A stretch of 64,000 nt of DNA. Origin: Harmonia axyridis (taxonomy: Eukaryota; Arthropoda; Insecta; Coleoptera; Coccinellidae). Positions 23,019-32,954 of the stretch are shown piece by piece; the stretch's first letter is position 1, and the number at the start of each line of letters is the position of its first letter. Both the position numbers and the translations under genes were made by a program. The notes under the pieces were generated by a model, which saw only the letters and a list, made by a program, of their open reading frames with translations, was not told where the DNA came from and searched no databases. The stretch is from contig NC_059504.1 of assembly GCF_914767665.1 (NCBI RefSeq), forward strand, positions 34,317,720 to 34,381,719. Direction: 5' to 3'.

Positions 23019-24584
23019 ATGGATGCGACGACGAGTAATTCCCCGGTCAAGCCGACAGCAGATCAAGTAGAGACAATTTTGGACTACTTTGCTTCCGACG
23101 AAAAAATTTTGAGAACATTATTTATCAGATTAGGCGAAAAATTAGGTATCCCAACGGGTGAAACTCCCGAAAGGAGGTCAAGGAAATCGAAAAGGCAGAA
23201 AACACTCCCAAAATCTAATGAGAATTCCCCAATTCAGACAAAAAACAGGTTTGAAATCCTTTCAGACCTTGAAGTCAACGAAAAACTTGATGACGTCTCC
23301 ATGGTCTCAGACGATGAAGACTCTCAAATTGACCACGCCCCCAACAGCGAAACCGGTAAAGATGGCAGCACATCAGCAACCCCCACCCAGAGGAACACCC
23401 AAAACAACCACGCCCCCAAAGGTTCGTCATTCAGAGGCCAAAAAGAAGAGAACAATACGACTTCAATAAGAAACCGATTTTCAATCCTCGAGGATAAAGA
23501 AATGGAAGTAATCCAACCAGAGACTCAAACCGAAAATCGTTCCCCCCGTAACCCCCGACTGAATAAAATAGAATTTCCGCCAATGCCAAGGAAATCAGTG
23601 CCCCTCACCGAAGCACTAAAACCAATCCCAACCAAAGCCCCCCCAAGAATTCCTCCAATCAAGGTGAGGAACTCTAATTCATTCCCGTCAATTGAAAAGA
23701 TGGCAGACGAACGTCAAATAAAAATAAAATTTGCAAAAAAGACCAATCAAGGGTTGCAAATTTTCCCTGAGACTGCTGACGACCATCGAAAACTGACCTC
23801 AGGTCTGAAAGAACACGATCAGGAGTATTTTTCCTATACATTGCCTGATGACAAGCTACTCCGCGTTGTGATTCGCGGCATTCCCGGACATGAAACCGAG
23901 AAATCGATCAAAGAAAAATTAGAGAAACGGGGCTTCGAAGTTTTCGAAACAACCCAACTATACAGGAGAGTGGAAGGCGGGAAACACTATTTCCCATTGA
24001 TGTTGGTGAAACTTCCCCGCACCGAAGCCAGTAAAGAAATTTTCAACCTGTCCCATCTAGGTTTCTTCAAAATCCAAGTAGAATCCCAAAGAACAAGGCA
24101 AACATTCAAACAATGTTTCAGATGCCAAAGCTTTGGCCACACTCAGTCTACATGTCACTTGAAACCAAGATGCGTGAAATGTAGCGAGGAACACTGGTCA
24201 TTCGAATGTCCGAAACCAAAAACTACTCCTGCCGTGTGCGCCAACTGCCGCCTACCCCACCCAGCCAATTATCGAGGCTGCAAGAACTACCCGGGCAACT
24301 CAAAGAAGCCCAAAACTCAGGAAAGGAAGTTCAACTCTAACAAAGTTGTAGAGGGCGTGTCCTACAGTTCCAAAGTGGCCCCGAAAAAGACTGAAAACAA
24401 GATCATAACCAAAGAACCAAACATGACGGAGATGCTGGCCCAAGTCACATCTTTATTAACCAAGATTGCCAGTAGCCTCAATAAATATGAAGCCGCACTC
24501 TCTAAAAGTGCTTGCGTGGAATTCAAATTCCATCGTGAACAGGCTCCCGGAGTTCAGGGACTACGTTGCAGAAGAAAAATTTGA
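23019..24584 (+). CDS. Jockey ORF1, Gag-like nucleic-acid-binding protein
   Basis: 521 residues from an ATG in GTCATGGATG. The N-terminal half is polar and rich in Pro, Ser and Lys. Residues 230-360 form the region that precedes the zinc knuckles in Jockey Gag proteins (VIRGIPGHE, GFFKIQVESQR). Three cysteine knuckles follow: CFRCQSFGHTQSTC (366-379), CVKCSEEHWSFEC (385-397) and CANCRLPHPANYRGC (407-421). It should coat the element RNA in a ribonucleoprotein. It overlaps the start of ORF2 in a different frame. Confidence 0.9.
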   Translation: MDATTSNSPVKPTADQVETILDYFASDEKILRTLFIRLGEKLGIPTGETPERRSRKSKRQKTLPKSNENSPIQTKNRFEILSDLEVNEKLDDVSMVSDDEDSQIDHAPNSETGKDGSTSATPTQRNTQNNHAPKGSSFRGQKEENNTTSIRNRFSILEDKEMEVIQPETQTENRSPRNPRLNKIEFPPMPRKSVPLTEALKPIPTKAPPRIPPIKVRNSNSFPSIEKMADERQIKIKFAKKTNQGLQIFPETADDHRKLTSGLKEHDQEYFSYTLPDDKLLRVVIRGIPGHETEKSIKEKLEKRGFEVFETTQLYRRVEGGKHYFPLMLVKLPRTEASKEIFNLSHLGFFKIQVESQRTRQTFKQCFRCQSFGHTQSTCHLKPRCVKCSEEHWSFECPKPKTTPAVCANCRLPHPANYRGCKNYPGNSKKPKTQERKFNSNKVVEGVSYSSKVAPKKTENKIITKEPNMTEMLAQVTSLLTKIASSLNKYEAALSKSACVEFKFHREQAPGVQGLRCRRKI

Positions 24585-27189
24585 CGTCGTTCTCTTATGC
24601 GAAACGTTCCTGAAGCCAGCCAACACATTGTCGGTCCCTAACTACCACATCTACCGAAGTGACCGCCTCACAGGAAGAAACGGTGGAGTCGCTGTCCTAG
24701 TGAAGAAAAATATCCATCACGAACGGATTCCCAATTTCAACATTGTAAATCTAGAGCACGCAGCAGTGAACATCCTGATGTCCGACAACAGGCCCATCAC
24801 AATTATAGCCGCCTACAACTCTCCGAGTAAACCCCTCCTTGCTTCTGATTTGAGCCAGATATTCCCCTCATCTGACAGAATAATCCTTGGTGGTGATCTT
24901 AACGCTAAAAACCGTCTATGGAACTCGAGGACCACGACGACACGAGGCAGAACTCTTGCCGCGCATGCAGCCTCCAACAACTACTCGGTTGTTGGTCCGG
25001 ATCAACCAACGCACTACGGGACAGGGAGACCCGATGTGCTGGACGTTTTTCTCCTCAATAATATAGAATACTCTTCCACAGTACATACGCAGACAGTCCT
25101 GAGTTCAGATCACAACCCGATAATTCTAGAGCTGGAAGACTGGCACGACATCCCAGTTCAACACTCGGAGAAGCAAATAAATTGGAGAAAGTTCACTGAC
25201 CTGCTCAAGAACACCCAACCCCTAGAAGAGCCCAAGACCGTGATGGAAATTAACAGTGCCACAAGAAGACTGACAGTGGACATTCAAGCAGCCATTTCTG
25301 AAGCGACAAAAATAAAAATCAAAAACTCCCCGGATAAGAACAGCTTACCTCCGGAAATCAAACAGCTGATTCAACTCAAGAACAGAGCTCTGAGAAAAGC
25401 CCAACGAACTCTGGACCCAAGGGACAAGAGGGAAGCTAATCGTTTGACCAACAAAGTCAAATATGAGATCCAGAAGTTCAAAAATGATAGTTGGCAGGAA
25501 TTTCTGGAAACAATCAATGAAGACTGCAACGATAGCAACGCCCACTACAAACCCATGTGGAACCTGAACAAGAGGCTCAAAAACAAGACAAATAGATCTC
25601 CACCATTACATGGACCAGGCCGTATTGTTCATACAGACCATGAAAAAGTTGATGTCTTCGCAGACAGACTTCAATTACAGTTCTCCCCAAACCGCAGCCC
25701 CGACGACGACATTGACTTTGAGGAATCAATTGAAAGAAAGGCAAGAAGAATCATCCGCCAACAATCCGACGCAACGATCCGTTCAACCAACGCAGAGGAA
25801 GTTCTTGAAGAGATAAAGTATCTCAAGAAAAGAAGCTCTCCTGGCGAAGACGGTATCACAAATTCTCATTTGAAAAACTGCCCCATAGAATTTACTAAGA
25901 ATATCGTTAATTTAATAAACGGCATTTTACGCCTTCAGCACTTCCCTGAAGCATGGAAGAATGCAATAGTAATTCTAATACCTAAACAAGGTGAAGACCC
26001 TTTATTTCCTCAAAGTCACCGTCCTATTAGTCTCCTCTGCACCATGGGGAAACTCACTGAACGTATTGTGCTTAGAAGACTCGAAGAAGAACTTCAAAGC
26101 AACAATACCATCCCTGATGAACAATACGGCTTCAGAGCAGAACACTCGACTGAACAGCAAGTACTTAGACTAACGGAAAACGTGATCAATAACATAAATA
26201 TGAGACACATCAGTGCGGCCGCATTTTTCGACATATCCAAGGCGTTCGATAAAGTGTGGCACCAAGGTCTGATTGTCAAAATGAACCAAGCTGGCACTAC
26301 CCTAGCAGTCACAAGACTTATTAACAGCTACCTCAAATCCCGGACATTTCAAGTCAAAATTGGCTCTTGCAGATCAGCTAAAACCCCAATAACAGCGGGG
26401 GTTCCCCAAGGAGGTGTTCTCTCGCCGAAGTTGTATAATATTTATTCATCGGATATTCCAAAGGTTTTCGGAAATGCGAAAATCTTCACCTATGCTGACG
26501 ATACCGCTGTGCTTGCCCACTCCAGAAATTTGAATCTGGGAAGAAGATACCTCCAATCAGCGACTGATTCAATTCTGGAGTGGATGGAGAAATGGAAAAT
26601 CAAAGTAAATCCAAAGAAAACGCAAGCAATCGTTTTCAGCAGAAAAGCCGCTCTACCGAGCGATCAACTCGAAATAAATGGTGAAGAAATCCCTTGGAGT
26701 AACAAAGTTAAATACCTTGGTGTGATCTTTGACCGTAAGCTTACGTGGAAGGATCACATCGAAGAAATCAAAAGAAAAACTACGCTGAAAAATATACAAC
26801 TACATCCTCTGATGGCGAGAAAGAGCACACTCAGCCTTGACAACAAGTTGAGGTTGTACAAAATGGTAATCGTCCCGTCGATACTATACTGCTCCACTGC
26901 TTGGGGGCAAGCTGCCAAATGTCATAAATCAAAACTTGAAGTAATTCAAAGCAAAACCCTCAGAAAAATTACAGACGCCCCTTGGTTCATCCGGAATAAT
27001 GACATCAGAAAAGATCTAAAAATTGACACAGTTTCTAAACAAATAAGACGACGTAACAAGAAACTTTTGGAAAAATTCGAGTCCCACACCAACCCCACTT
27101 TGGCACAGGCCTTAAATTACGACCCAGAGGAGTCATCAAAAATAAAGCGGCCAAAATTAGCGCTAAACGAAGAGGGAGATCATAGTTAA
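24487..27189 (+). CDS. Jockey ORF2, endonuclease and reverse transcriptase
   Basis: About 900 residues from the ATG at 24487; the open frame extends back to 24466 without an ATG. An APE-type endonuclease starts at once (LKVLAWNSNSIVNRL, LLCETFL, GGDLNAKN, SSDHNPI). The RT core follows, with SSPGEDGI, HRPISLLCTMGKLTERIV, FFDISKAFDKVWH, AGVPQGGVLSP and the catalytic FTYADDTAV near residue 669. The Jockey C-terminal motif DAPWFIRNNDIRKDL is present. There is no RNase H, as usual in this clade. No stop or frameshift was seen and all hallmark residues are present. It performs target-primed reverse transcription. Confidence 0.93.
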   Translation: MKPHSLKVLAWNSNSIVNRLPEFRDYVAEEKFDVVLLCETFLKPANTLSVPNYHIYRSDRLTGRNGGVAVLVKKNIHHERIPNFNIVNLEHAAVNILMSDNRPITIIAAYNSPSKPLLASDLSQIFPSSDRIILGGDLNAKNRLWNSRTTTTRGRTLAAHAASNNYSVVGPDQPTHYGTGRPDVLDVFLLNNIEYSSTVHTQTVLSSDHNPIILELEDWHDIPVQHSEKQINWRKFTDLLKNTQPLEEPKTVMEINSATRRLTVDIQAAISEATKIKIKNSPDKNSLPPEIKQLIQLKNRALRKAQRTLDPRDKREANRLTNKVKYEIQKFKNDSWQEFLETINEDCNDSNAHYKPMWNLNKRLKNKTNRSPPLHGPGRIVHTDHEKVDVFADRLQLQFSPNRSPDDDIDFEESIERKARRIIRQQSDATIRSTNAEEVLEEIKYLKKRSSPGEDGITNSHLKNCPIEFTKNIVNLINGILRLQHFPEAWKNAIVILIPKQGEDPLFPQSHRPISLLCTMGKLTERIVLRRLEEELQSNNTIPDEQYGFRAEHSTEQQVLRLTENVINNINMRHISAAAFFDISKAFDKVWHQGLIVKMNQAGTTLAVTRLINSYLKSRTFQVKIGSCRSAKTPITAGVPQGGVLSPKLYNIYSSDIPKVFGNAKIFTYADDTAVLAHSRNLNLGRRYLQSATDSILEWMEKWKIKVNPKKTQAIVFSRKAALPSDQLEINGEEIPWSNKVKYLGVIFDRKLTWKDHIEEIKRKTTLKNIQLHPLMARKSTLSLDNKLRLYKMVIVPSILYCSTAWGQAAKCHKSKLEVIQSKTLRKITDAPWFIRNNDIRKDLKIDTVSKQIRRRNKKLLEKFESHTNPTLAQALNYDPEESSKIKRPKLALNEEGDHS

Positions 27190-27322
27190 TTCCACCACTG
27201 AAGGCGAAAAAATAAAGTAGTAACGCCCACAAAACTCCCCCCATCCTATGGGGAATACACCAAGCCCAAGGATAAAAGTGTTTCAAACACTAATCCAAGA
27301 AGAAACCAAAGATCCTTGTGTG

Positions 27323-27480
27323 TCGAAAAAACCCCAAAATCGTTCGGATATTTTACCTTCTCGAACGAAGCGGAAAATTACTGACATCTGACAAAAATAT
27401 TTAACATCCGTTGTTTCGTCTATTTCCCAAGAAAAGCACGATAAAATTTTCTTAATCAAGAATTGCCTATTTTCAGGGTT
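27323..27480 (-). pseudogene. hAT transposase, N-terminal-side piece cut off by the LINE
   Basis: The minus-strand frame reads WEIDETTDVKYFCQMSVIFR, FVREGKISERFWGFFD. This is the DETTD catalytic strand of hAT transposases. It ends in the target duplication and would continue into the fragment at 22757-21850. Sequence beyond 27480 no longer reads as transposase. Confidence 0.85.
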
Positions 27481-28301
27481 AAATTTAAATAGTAAATATT
27501 GTAGATAGAGTTTCGGGAATAGGGAGTTTTTCAAAAGAATTTTTTTTTTTTGAGAATTTTTTGTCAGATTTCTGAAATATTAATAATTTTCCATATTTCG
27601 GCAAAAATCCAGATACCTTTTTTTCATCTTAATTTCTTTATGACTTTTGAAATTTTCTTTATGATACTAAGCGCTCAAAATGTACTTCTCCAGACATCAT
27701 TACGAATAAAATCAGCTAGCATAGGTATATATTTTAGGAACAGTATCGTTTCTAATTCTAACAATGATTTCATAACAAGTTTTCTACCTTTCCCTATTCT
27801 TCAGTGCAATATTGTCATAAACTAGTAATGTACACAATTTTAGCCAATCAGAGAAACCCTACCCTCGTAAATCATAAAAGTGTCATTCATCTCGAGCCAT
27901 AAAATACAGTCCAAGATTCTATTGGCGTTCATGTTGCAAAAAGGCGTAAACCTTTGGGAGGCGTTCCAAAAAGCATAATTCCATATGAAAAACATCTACA
28001 ATTAGAGCAAATCAAGCAATTTTAAAAAAATTTTTGCACCAATTCAAAACACATAATATCACTGAACATTTGTGGATGAGTTACTTGAAATGAGAAGTCT
28101 CTCTGAAGCTGAATAGTCATTTAAAGAAAGTGTTCAATTTCAAAGTTCGATTTGCGGAATACTATCGATTTTTTTTTTGGAAATCGAGACGGGATCTTCA
28201 AGTTCACTATATCACGTCATTGTTCACTCAAAAAATGAAATGAATCCGACCTGTACTTTGGAATTGGAATGCACTGAAATTAGCACTGAAATAGCAGTGG
28301 T
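27481..28301. other. Intron 2 spacer
   Basis: AT-rich with poly-T and poly-A runs. It probably includes the unrecognised rest of the hAT and of the Tc1 relic that follows. The open frame at 27550-27825 has no domain. Confidence 0.45.
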
Positions 28302-28505
28302 ATGAACAAGGTATTGAACACCCTTAAGAGTTCCAGGTTCCAGGGCTATCACTTTGACTTAGAGCTACCCGTCGGCAATGGTCAGAAGACCACTAAGACT
28401 GGGTTTTACCACAATGGCGCAACATACTTTTTTCGGACAAGTTACGATTCGGTTTACAAAGTGATAGTCGACGAGAAAGGGTTTGTAGTGGTCCAGATAG
28501 ACTAG
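28302..28505 (+). other. Unrecognised 67-codon ORF
   Basis: Opens MNKVLNTLKSSRFQGYHFDL and ends GFVVVQID. Composition is less AT-biased than its surroundings and the residues look protein-like. I do not recognise a family. It lies directly upstream of Tc1-like sequence but does not resemble Tc1. It could be the tail of an unknown element gene or chance. Confidence 0.25.
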
Positions 28506-28990
28506 AGTGACTCAATTTCGCATGGGAGTTGAGCCCTTTCATGGCGGATCAATAATGTGTTGGGGGTGTAATGTTCGTTGGCCGTACCCGTCTTATTATC
28601 GTTGAACGAACAATGACTGTAACCATCTACGTAGAAAACATCATTTTTTTTCTCTGCGCAACAAATTTGGGAATAACTTCATTTATCAAGATAATAACGC
28701 TCCACCACACGGTACACGAAAGGTTCAAAACATTCTTCAATAGAGCAATATCCAGAGAATGAACTGGCCCGCAAACTCACCAGATATGAATCCAATTGAG
28801 CACTTTGGGATTACTTAGGTTGAGCAATATCCAATCGCCAAAACCCACCTTCAACTTTTCAGGAATTGAATTTAGCCCTTCAGCGAGAATGGACGAAATT
28901 CCTGAAAATTTCATTAATGACTTGATTCGTGGGATGCCTAGGCGTATTGGGCAGTTGATTGAAAGAAGAGGTGGTAATACGGACTATTGA
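28505..28990 (+). pseudogene. Tc1-like transposase C-terminal relic
   Basis: Shifting frames give RVTQFRMG, GGSIMCWGC, FIYQDNNAPPHGTRKV, RMNWPANSPDMNPIEHF and the tail FVGCLGVLGS. These are the second and third catalytic regions of a Tc1 transposase. Several frameshifts and stops are present. It is not the same family as the intact element at 2102-3130. Confidence 0.75.
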
Positions 28991-29349
28991 ATTTGGATAA
29001 AGTTGTGGAATAAATCTATCAATCAGGAATAAATAATCGATAAATTTAGATTTTTTCTCATTATTCCTATTTTGTCTCATCCTGCAAAAAGCAGAGAGTA
29101 ACAAACGAAGATTTTCTATCAAATATATTGCAGTTGAAGTAGAGGAAAACATTCAATTCCATCAATAGATTGTTTATTCTTTGAGAAATCTAGGGGGGTC
29201 AAGACATTTGACGATGTGTGTATATTGAAATAAACATCTGATCGTTATTCTAATTTAATTTTTCATTCAGGTTTGCTTTCGGAACAACAAAATGAATAAT
29301 CCTCTAGTTTCTTATGGATATCAAAAATGAATCACTCTTTTAATTCCAG
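28991..29349. other. End of Beat intron 2
   Basis: AT-rich, ending in TTCCAG at 29344-29349. No other feature. Confidence 0.6.
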
Positions 29350-29691
29350 GTGGAAAAAAATTTCATCCGAGAATTGACCCAGCGTCCAACTCCATACTAC
29401 CAAAAAGATGGCGAAGTGAAGCTCGAAAGCACAACTGTACAACTTCGCCTGCCGCTAGACAAGAAGATCATTGGAAATAAAACTATAACATACCTCGAGT
29501 TGGCTTGCTTACAATCATCAGACATGACTGCTGCTGCAGCTTCTCTATTCCGAAACACAACCAAGATTATCGCCCTAACTGAGGAACCCTTGATAAACAA
29601 CCAGAAGCTGTACGGATTCTTCGGGGCATCTTCTCGAATTCAGAATTCCAGTCTATTGATGTTCATAGTGATGTTATGTTTCATCTATTGA
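29350..29691 (+). CDS. beat: Beat family protein, last exon: end of Ig domain 2 and C-terminal hydrophobic tail
   Basis: Phase-0 acceptor after AG at 29348-29349; 113 codons to a TGA at 29689-29691. It opens VEKNFIRELTQRPTPYYQKD, continuing directly from ISWYLNNKP of the previous exon. The second core Cys of Ig 2 is in ITYLELACLQSSD (C53 of this exon). The last 22 residues run GASS, then a hydrophobic stretch SSLLMFIVMLCFIY to the stop with no charged tail. This looks like a GPI-attachment signal or a very short membrane anchor; GPI is an inference. The three exons together encode about 276 residues plus the missing N-terminus. Confidence 0.88.
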   Translation: MEKNFIRELTQRPTPYYQKDGEVKLESTTVQLRLPLDKKIIGNKTITYLELACLQSSDMTAAAASLFRNTTKIIALTEEPLINNQKLYGFFGASSRIQNSSLLMFIVMLCFIY

Positions 29692-30457
29692 TGGAATTGG
29701 GATTATGTGCAAAGAGGTGGAGTTTAATCAAAAGTTTGTACAGTTACGTGAGTGAAAGTTCAAAGCGTTATGAAGAAGAATGTGATATGAATGGTTTTCT
29801 AAACTTTTCTTCGTTATCGAAGGTTTAATGATATAAGATTTAAATGGATATATCAGTGATAAAGTCAAATTAAAATATCGTTAAAATTCATTATGGTAAT
29901 ATAGGATAAGTTATTTCATTGTTTTACGTTGGGATCAGTAAATTATTCGTTCCAAAAGGTATTTTTATTTTTTTCTGGTAATACCTAAACATTCCAGCTA
30001 TACAATTTAAATTTAGGAGCTTTTATATTCAAATAAAAATGAGTAACTTCGGAGTACTTCCATTTTGACAAATGTGAACCTTCTGGTTCAGACTTCATTC
30101 TGAAAATTATACGAAATGATTCCTCTCACCTACAACAGATTCCTAGATTCAAGAAAATATAAATATTATTGTCAAAAAAAGTTATCCATGCAGAACATAA
30201 ACATCAAATTTGGTCCGAAATGTATAAATTTTTAACGAATTTGAATAATACTTCGAAAAGAACTGAAGAAGACTGCCTTCTGATATTTCAGGCACAATCA
30301 AAAGCAATTCATTTTTAATAGGAACTCACAGGATGACTGCAAAAGTCTTACATACATAGGTAAGTTTAGATTCTTTTTTCAGATTTTCCAATAGAAATCT
30401 TTTCAGAATGTAATACATGATGATTATGCCAAGTAAGGAGCGAATGCATTAATAGTT
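29692..30457 (+). other. Probable 3' untranslated region of Beat and downstream flank
   Basis: AT-rich with no ORF. The first AATAAA after the stop codon is at 30032, giving a 3' UTR of about 360 nt. Sequence after that has nothing recognisable. Confidence 0.5.
30032..30037 (+). terminator. Candidate poly(A) signal for Beat
   Basis: AATAAA in TTCAAATAAAAATGAG, about 340 nt after the stop codon. Position fits; use is inferred. Confidence 0.45.
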
Positions 30458-30590
30458 ATTTATAATACAAGTGCAGAAGGCATTGATATTCTTCCACGAG
30501 TTCAAAATTCAAAAACGAGCCACGAAGTGGCGAGTTTTGGAATGAACGAGTGGTAGAATGAGCCTTCTGTACGAGTATTATACATTATTT
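30458..30590. repeat. Small foldback repeat
   Basis: The palindrome is centred on ACGAGCCACGAAGTGGCGAG (30514). Arms pair AATACAAGTGCAGAAGGC with GCCTTCTGTACGAGTATT, and ACGAGTTCAAAATTC with GAATGAACGAGT. No ORF. Confidence 0.75.
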
Positions 30591-30888
30591 TCTCTAATTC
30601 ATTGCATTTTCATTGAAATTAATGAAATATTTCCATAAATATAATTTAGTGATTTTTGCATTGAAAAATGTTGGTTGGCAGAACTGATTTCTTTAAGGCA
30701 ATGTGATGAATTGACAGATAAAGCCGTAGCGGAAAGTTCCGAGTGCCAACATAGAATAATAAAATATAACCATGAAAACTGTGCGCTTCTGATATATTCT
30801 CGCACGATTTTGTTCTACAAGATGTGGAAGAATGAACGGAATAACCACAGAATTAGAGAAATAAATTTCCCGTATTTCAGTATCCTAA

Positions 30889-30930
30889 TGAGTTCATTAC
30901 AGTACTAGAAATAGTGCTGTAATGAACTCA
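30889..30930. repeat. Short hairpin
   Basis: TGAGTTCATTACAGTAC and GTGCTGTAATGAACTCA are 17-bp arms with one mismatch around an 8-nt loop. Confidence 0.7.
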
Positions 30931-31139
30931 TTGCAGTTTTCAGTTATATTTTACGTTTTATGGTGTTCTTCACCGACTTCCAATGCTATCTAATTTCTGC
31001 ACACGTCAATTGTCAATATAATATAATTTGGATATAGTGAAATGATTTGCAACATTTTTCGCAATTTCTCTTAATTCTGGTGGTGTTGAATCGATTTCGT
31101 CAGACATAATTCACGAATTCATTGCGTGTTTATATGATA

Positions 31140-32680
31140 TATCATTTCAAAATTCGAAACGTACGATTCAAATTCAAATTCCGTAATCCTTTTATAATCT
31201 TTGAAAGGTTAAAAAAGATTTCGGTCTGATCACTATCAGAAGAGACAATGACGAATCCAACCTCTCCTACAGAAATCAAAGAATTGATCAGGAAACTGGA
31301 AAAAAGGAAAGCGCCAGGAAAAGATAAAATCACAAACACCATGCTGAAGAATTCGCCCAAAAAAGGGATAGCTGCAGTAACTAACATTGCAAACGCAGTA
31401 ATGAGAACATATAACTTTCCAAACCAATAGAAAACAGCCGAAGTGATTGTATTCAATAAACTTGGGGAGAATAGAAAATTCCCGCAAAACTGCAGGCCGA
31501 TTAGTCTTTTATCAGCCCTAGGAAAGATAATAGAAAGAGTAGTTGCTAAGAGACTCGAAGAAGAAACCGAAAATCTGAATATTCTACCAACAGAACAATT
31601 CGGATTCAGAGATAAACATTCAACTGAACAACAACTTCTCCGACTAACAGAGTATATCACCCAAGGCTTTCAAAACAAACAAGCTACTAGGCTGCTACTA
31701 CTAAATGTAACAAGAGCATTTGACAGAGTATGGCAGGAAGGACTAGCCTATAAGATGAGAACAGTCGAATACTCAATTAAGATGTGCTGAATCATCAGAA
31801 ATTTTTTGAGGGATATAAATTTCTACGTTAATTAGAAGATGAAAAATGAACGCTAAGACACTTAGGAGCAGGAGTCCCACAAGGCTCAGTATTAGGACCT
31901 CTCCTGTATAATATATACATCCATGATATACCAAGGAATCCGAGAAATTTGCTTACCCTTTATGCGGATGACACAGGAATAGCAGTCAAACACAGAAGAG
32001 CAAATATCCTACACCAAAGATTACAAGAAGCAGCAGATGAAATAACCAAATGGTGCATTAAATGGAAAATTTGAAATGAATGGACAGAAAAGCCAAGCTA
32101 TACTACTACAAAAGAGAAGATTACAAATGGAGGAAAAATTATAAATTGACGGCAACGAAGTTGAATGGCAAAAAGAAGCAAAATACCTAGGTGTGATCAT
32201 GGATACGGGACTAACGTGAAAACAACATGTTAAGTATGCGGTGGATAAAAGCAACAAAGCGATGAGCCGTCTATACCCAATCATCGGAAGAAGAAGCCGA
32301 ATGGACATAAACACCAAACTCAGGATAATTAAAGCTGTTGCCAGACCCCAACTCACGTAAGGCTCAGTGGCTTGGGGATACGCGGCAAAGAACCACATCA
32401 AGAGAATTCAATCAACGGAAGATAAATATCTAAGATGGGCAATGGATGCCCCTTGGTTTGTTAGAAACATCCAAATCCACAGAGACCTAAAATGGGACAA
32501 TATAACTGACTTCATGAAGAAAAAAGCCGAAAGAATATTCGAAAAATTTATAGAACATCCCAACGAAGAATTGAGAAGATTAATTGATTACCCTTAGACC
32601 CTGCCGAAGATGCAAGAAGAATGAATACCTACCGCAAAAGACCCAGGGATCAATTGCGAAACGATGACCTAAATATATAG
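31140..32680 (+). pseudogene. Jockey-like LINE ORF2 relic (RT part)
   Basis: 5'-truncated RT in several frames: EIKELIRKLEKRKAPGKDKI, CRPISLLSALGKIIERVV, FGFRDKHSTEQQLLRLTE, VTRAFDRVWQEGL, GVPQGSVLGPLLYNIY, LYADDTGIAVKH and the Jockey signature AMDAPWFVRNIQIHRDLKWD. The tail PAEDARRMNTYRKRPRDQL follows after a shift near 32595. Many stops and shifts make it dead. It is related to, but clearly older than, the intact Jockey at 22773. Sequence to about 32890 may be its 3' UTR. Confidence 0.88.
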
Positions 32681-32954
32681 GAAACTCAAGAAAATACATC
32701 AAATTGAAGCAACAATCCGAATAAAAATGACTCCCGAATAACTCAGCACAATAGTGTGCAAGTAGAAATTTATCCGACCAAGAGATAAATGGTTTATAGG
32801 CTTTATGCCCGAAACCTAAGAAGCAGCAGGTTAGGTTTAGTAAGTATTCTCGCTCTTGATCAGCCAGAACCCTCACACTTGTTCCTTTGGATAAGGTTCG
32901 TCTGTAAATGGATTCCCCCTGCTTTAAAAAAACAATTGAATTACTCAATACGAT

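Larger units (their letters stand above)
22773..27322 (+). mobile_element. Jockey-clade LINE, full length and apparently intact
   Basis: Contains ORF1 (23019-24584) and ORF2 (24487-27189), overlapping by 98 bp, the Jockey arrangement. The flanks carry a target-site duplication: TCGAAAAAAACCCCA at 22758-22772 and TCGAAAAAACCCCA at 27323-27336, differing only in A-run length. The host sequence on both sides is the same hAT pseudogene. A 5' leader of about 245 bp precedes ORF1. An AATAAA lies at 27211 and no long poly(A) tail is seen. Both ORFs are open, and it lies in sense orientation in Beat intron 2. Confidence 0.92.

Noticed and set aside
31142..31660. 172-codon minus-strand ORF
   Set aside because: Shadow of the plus-strand Jockey RT relic.
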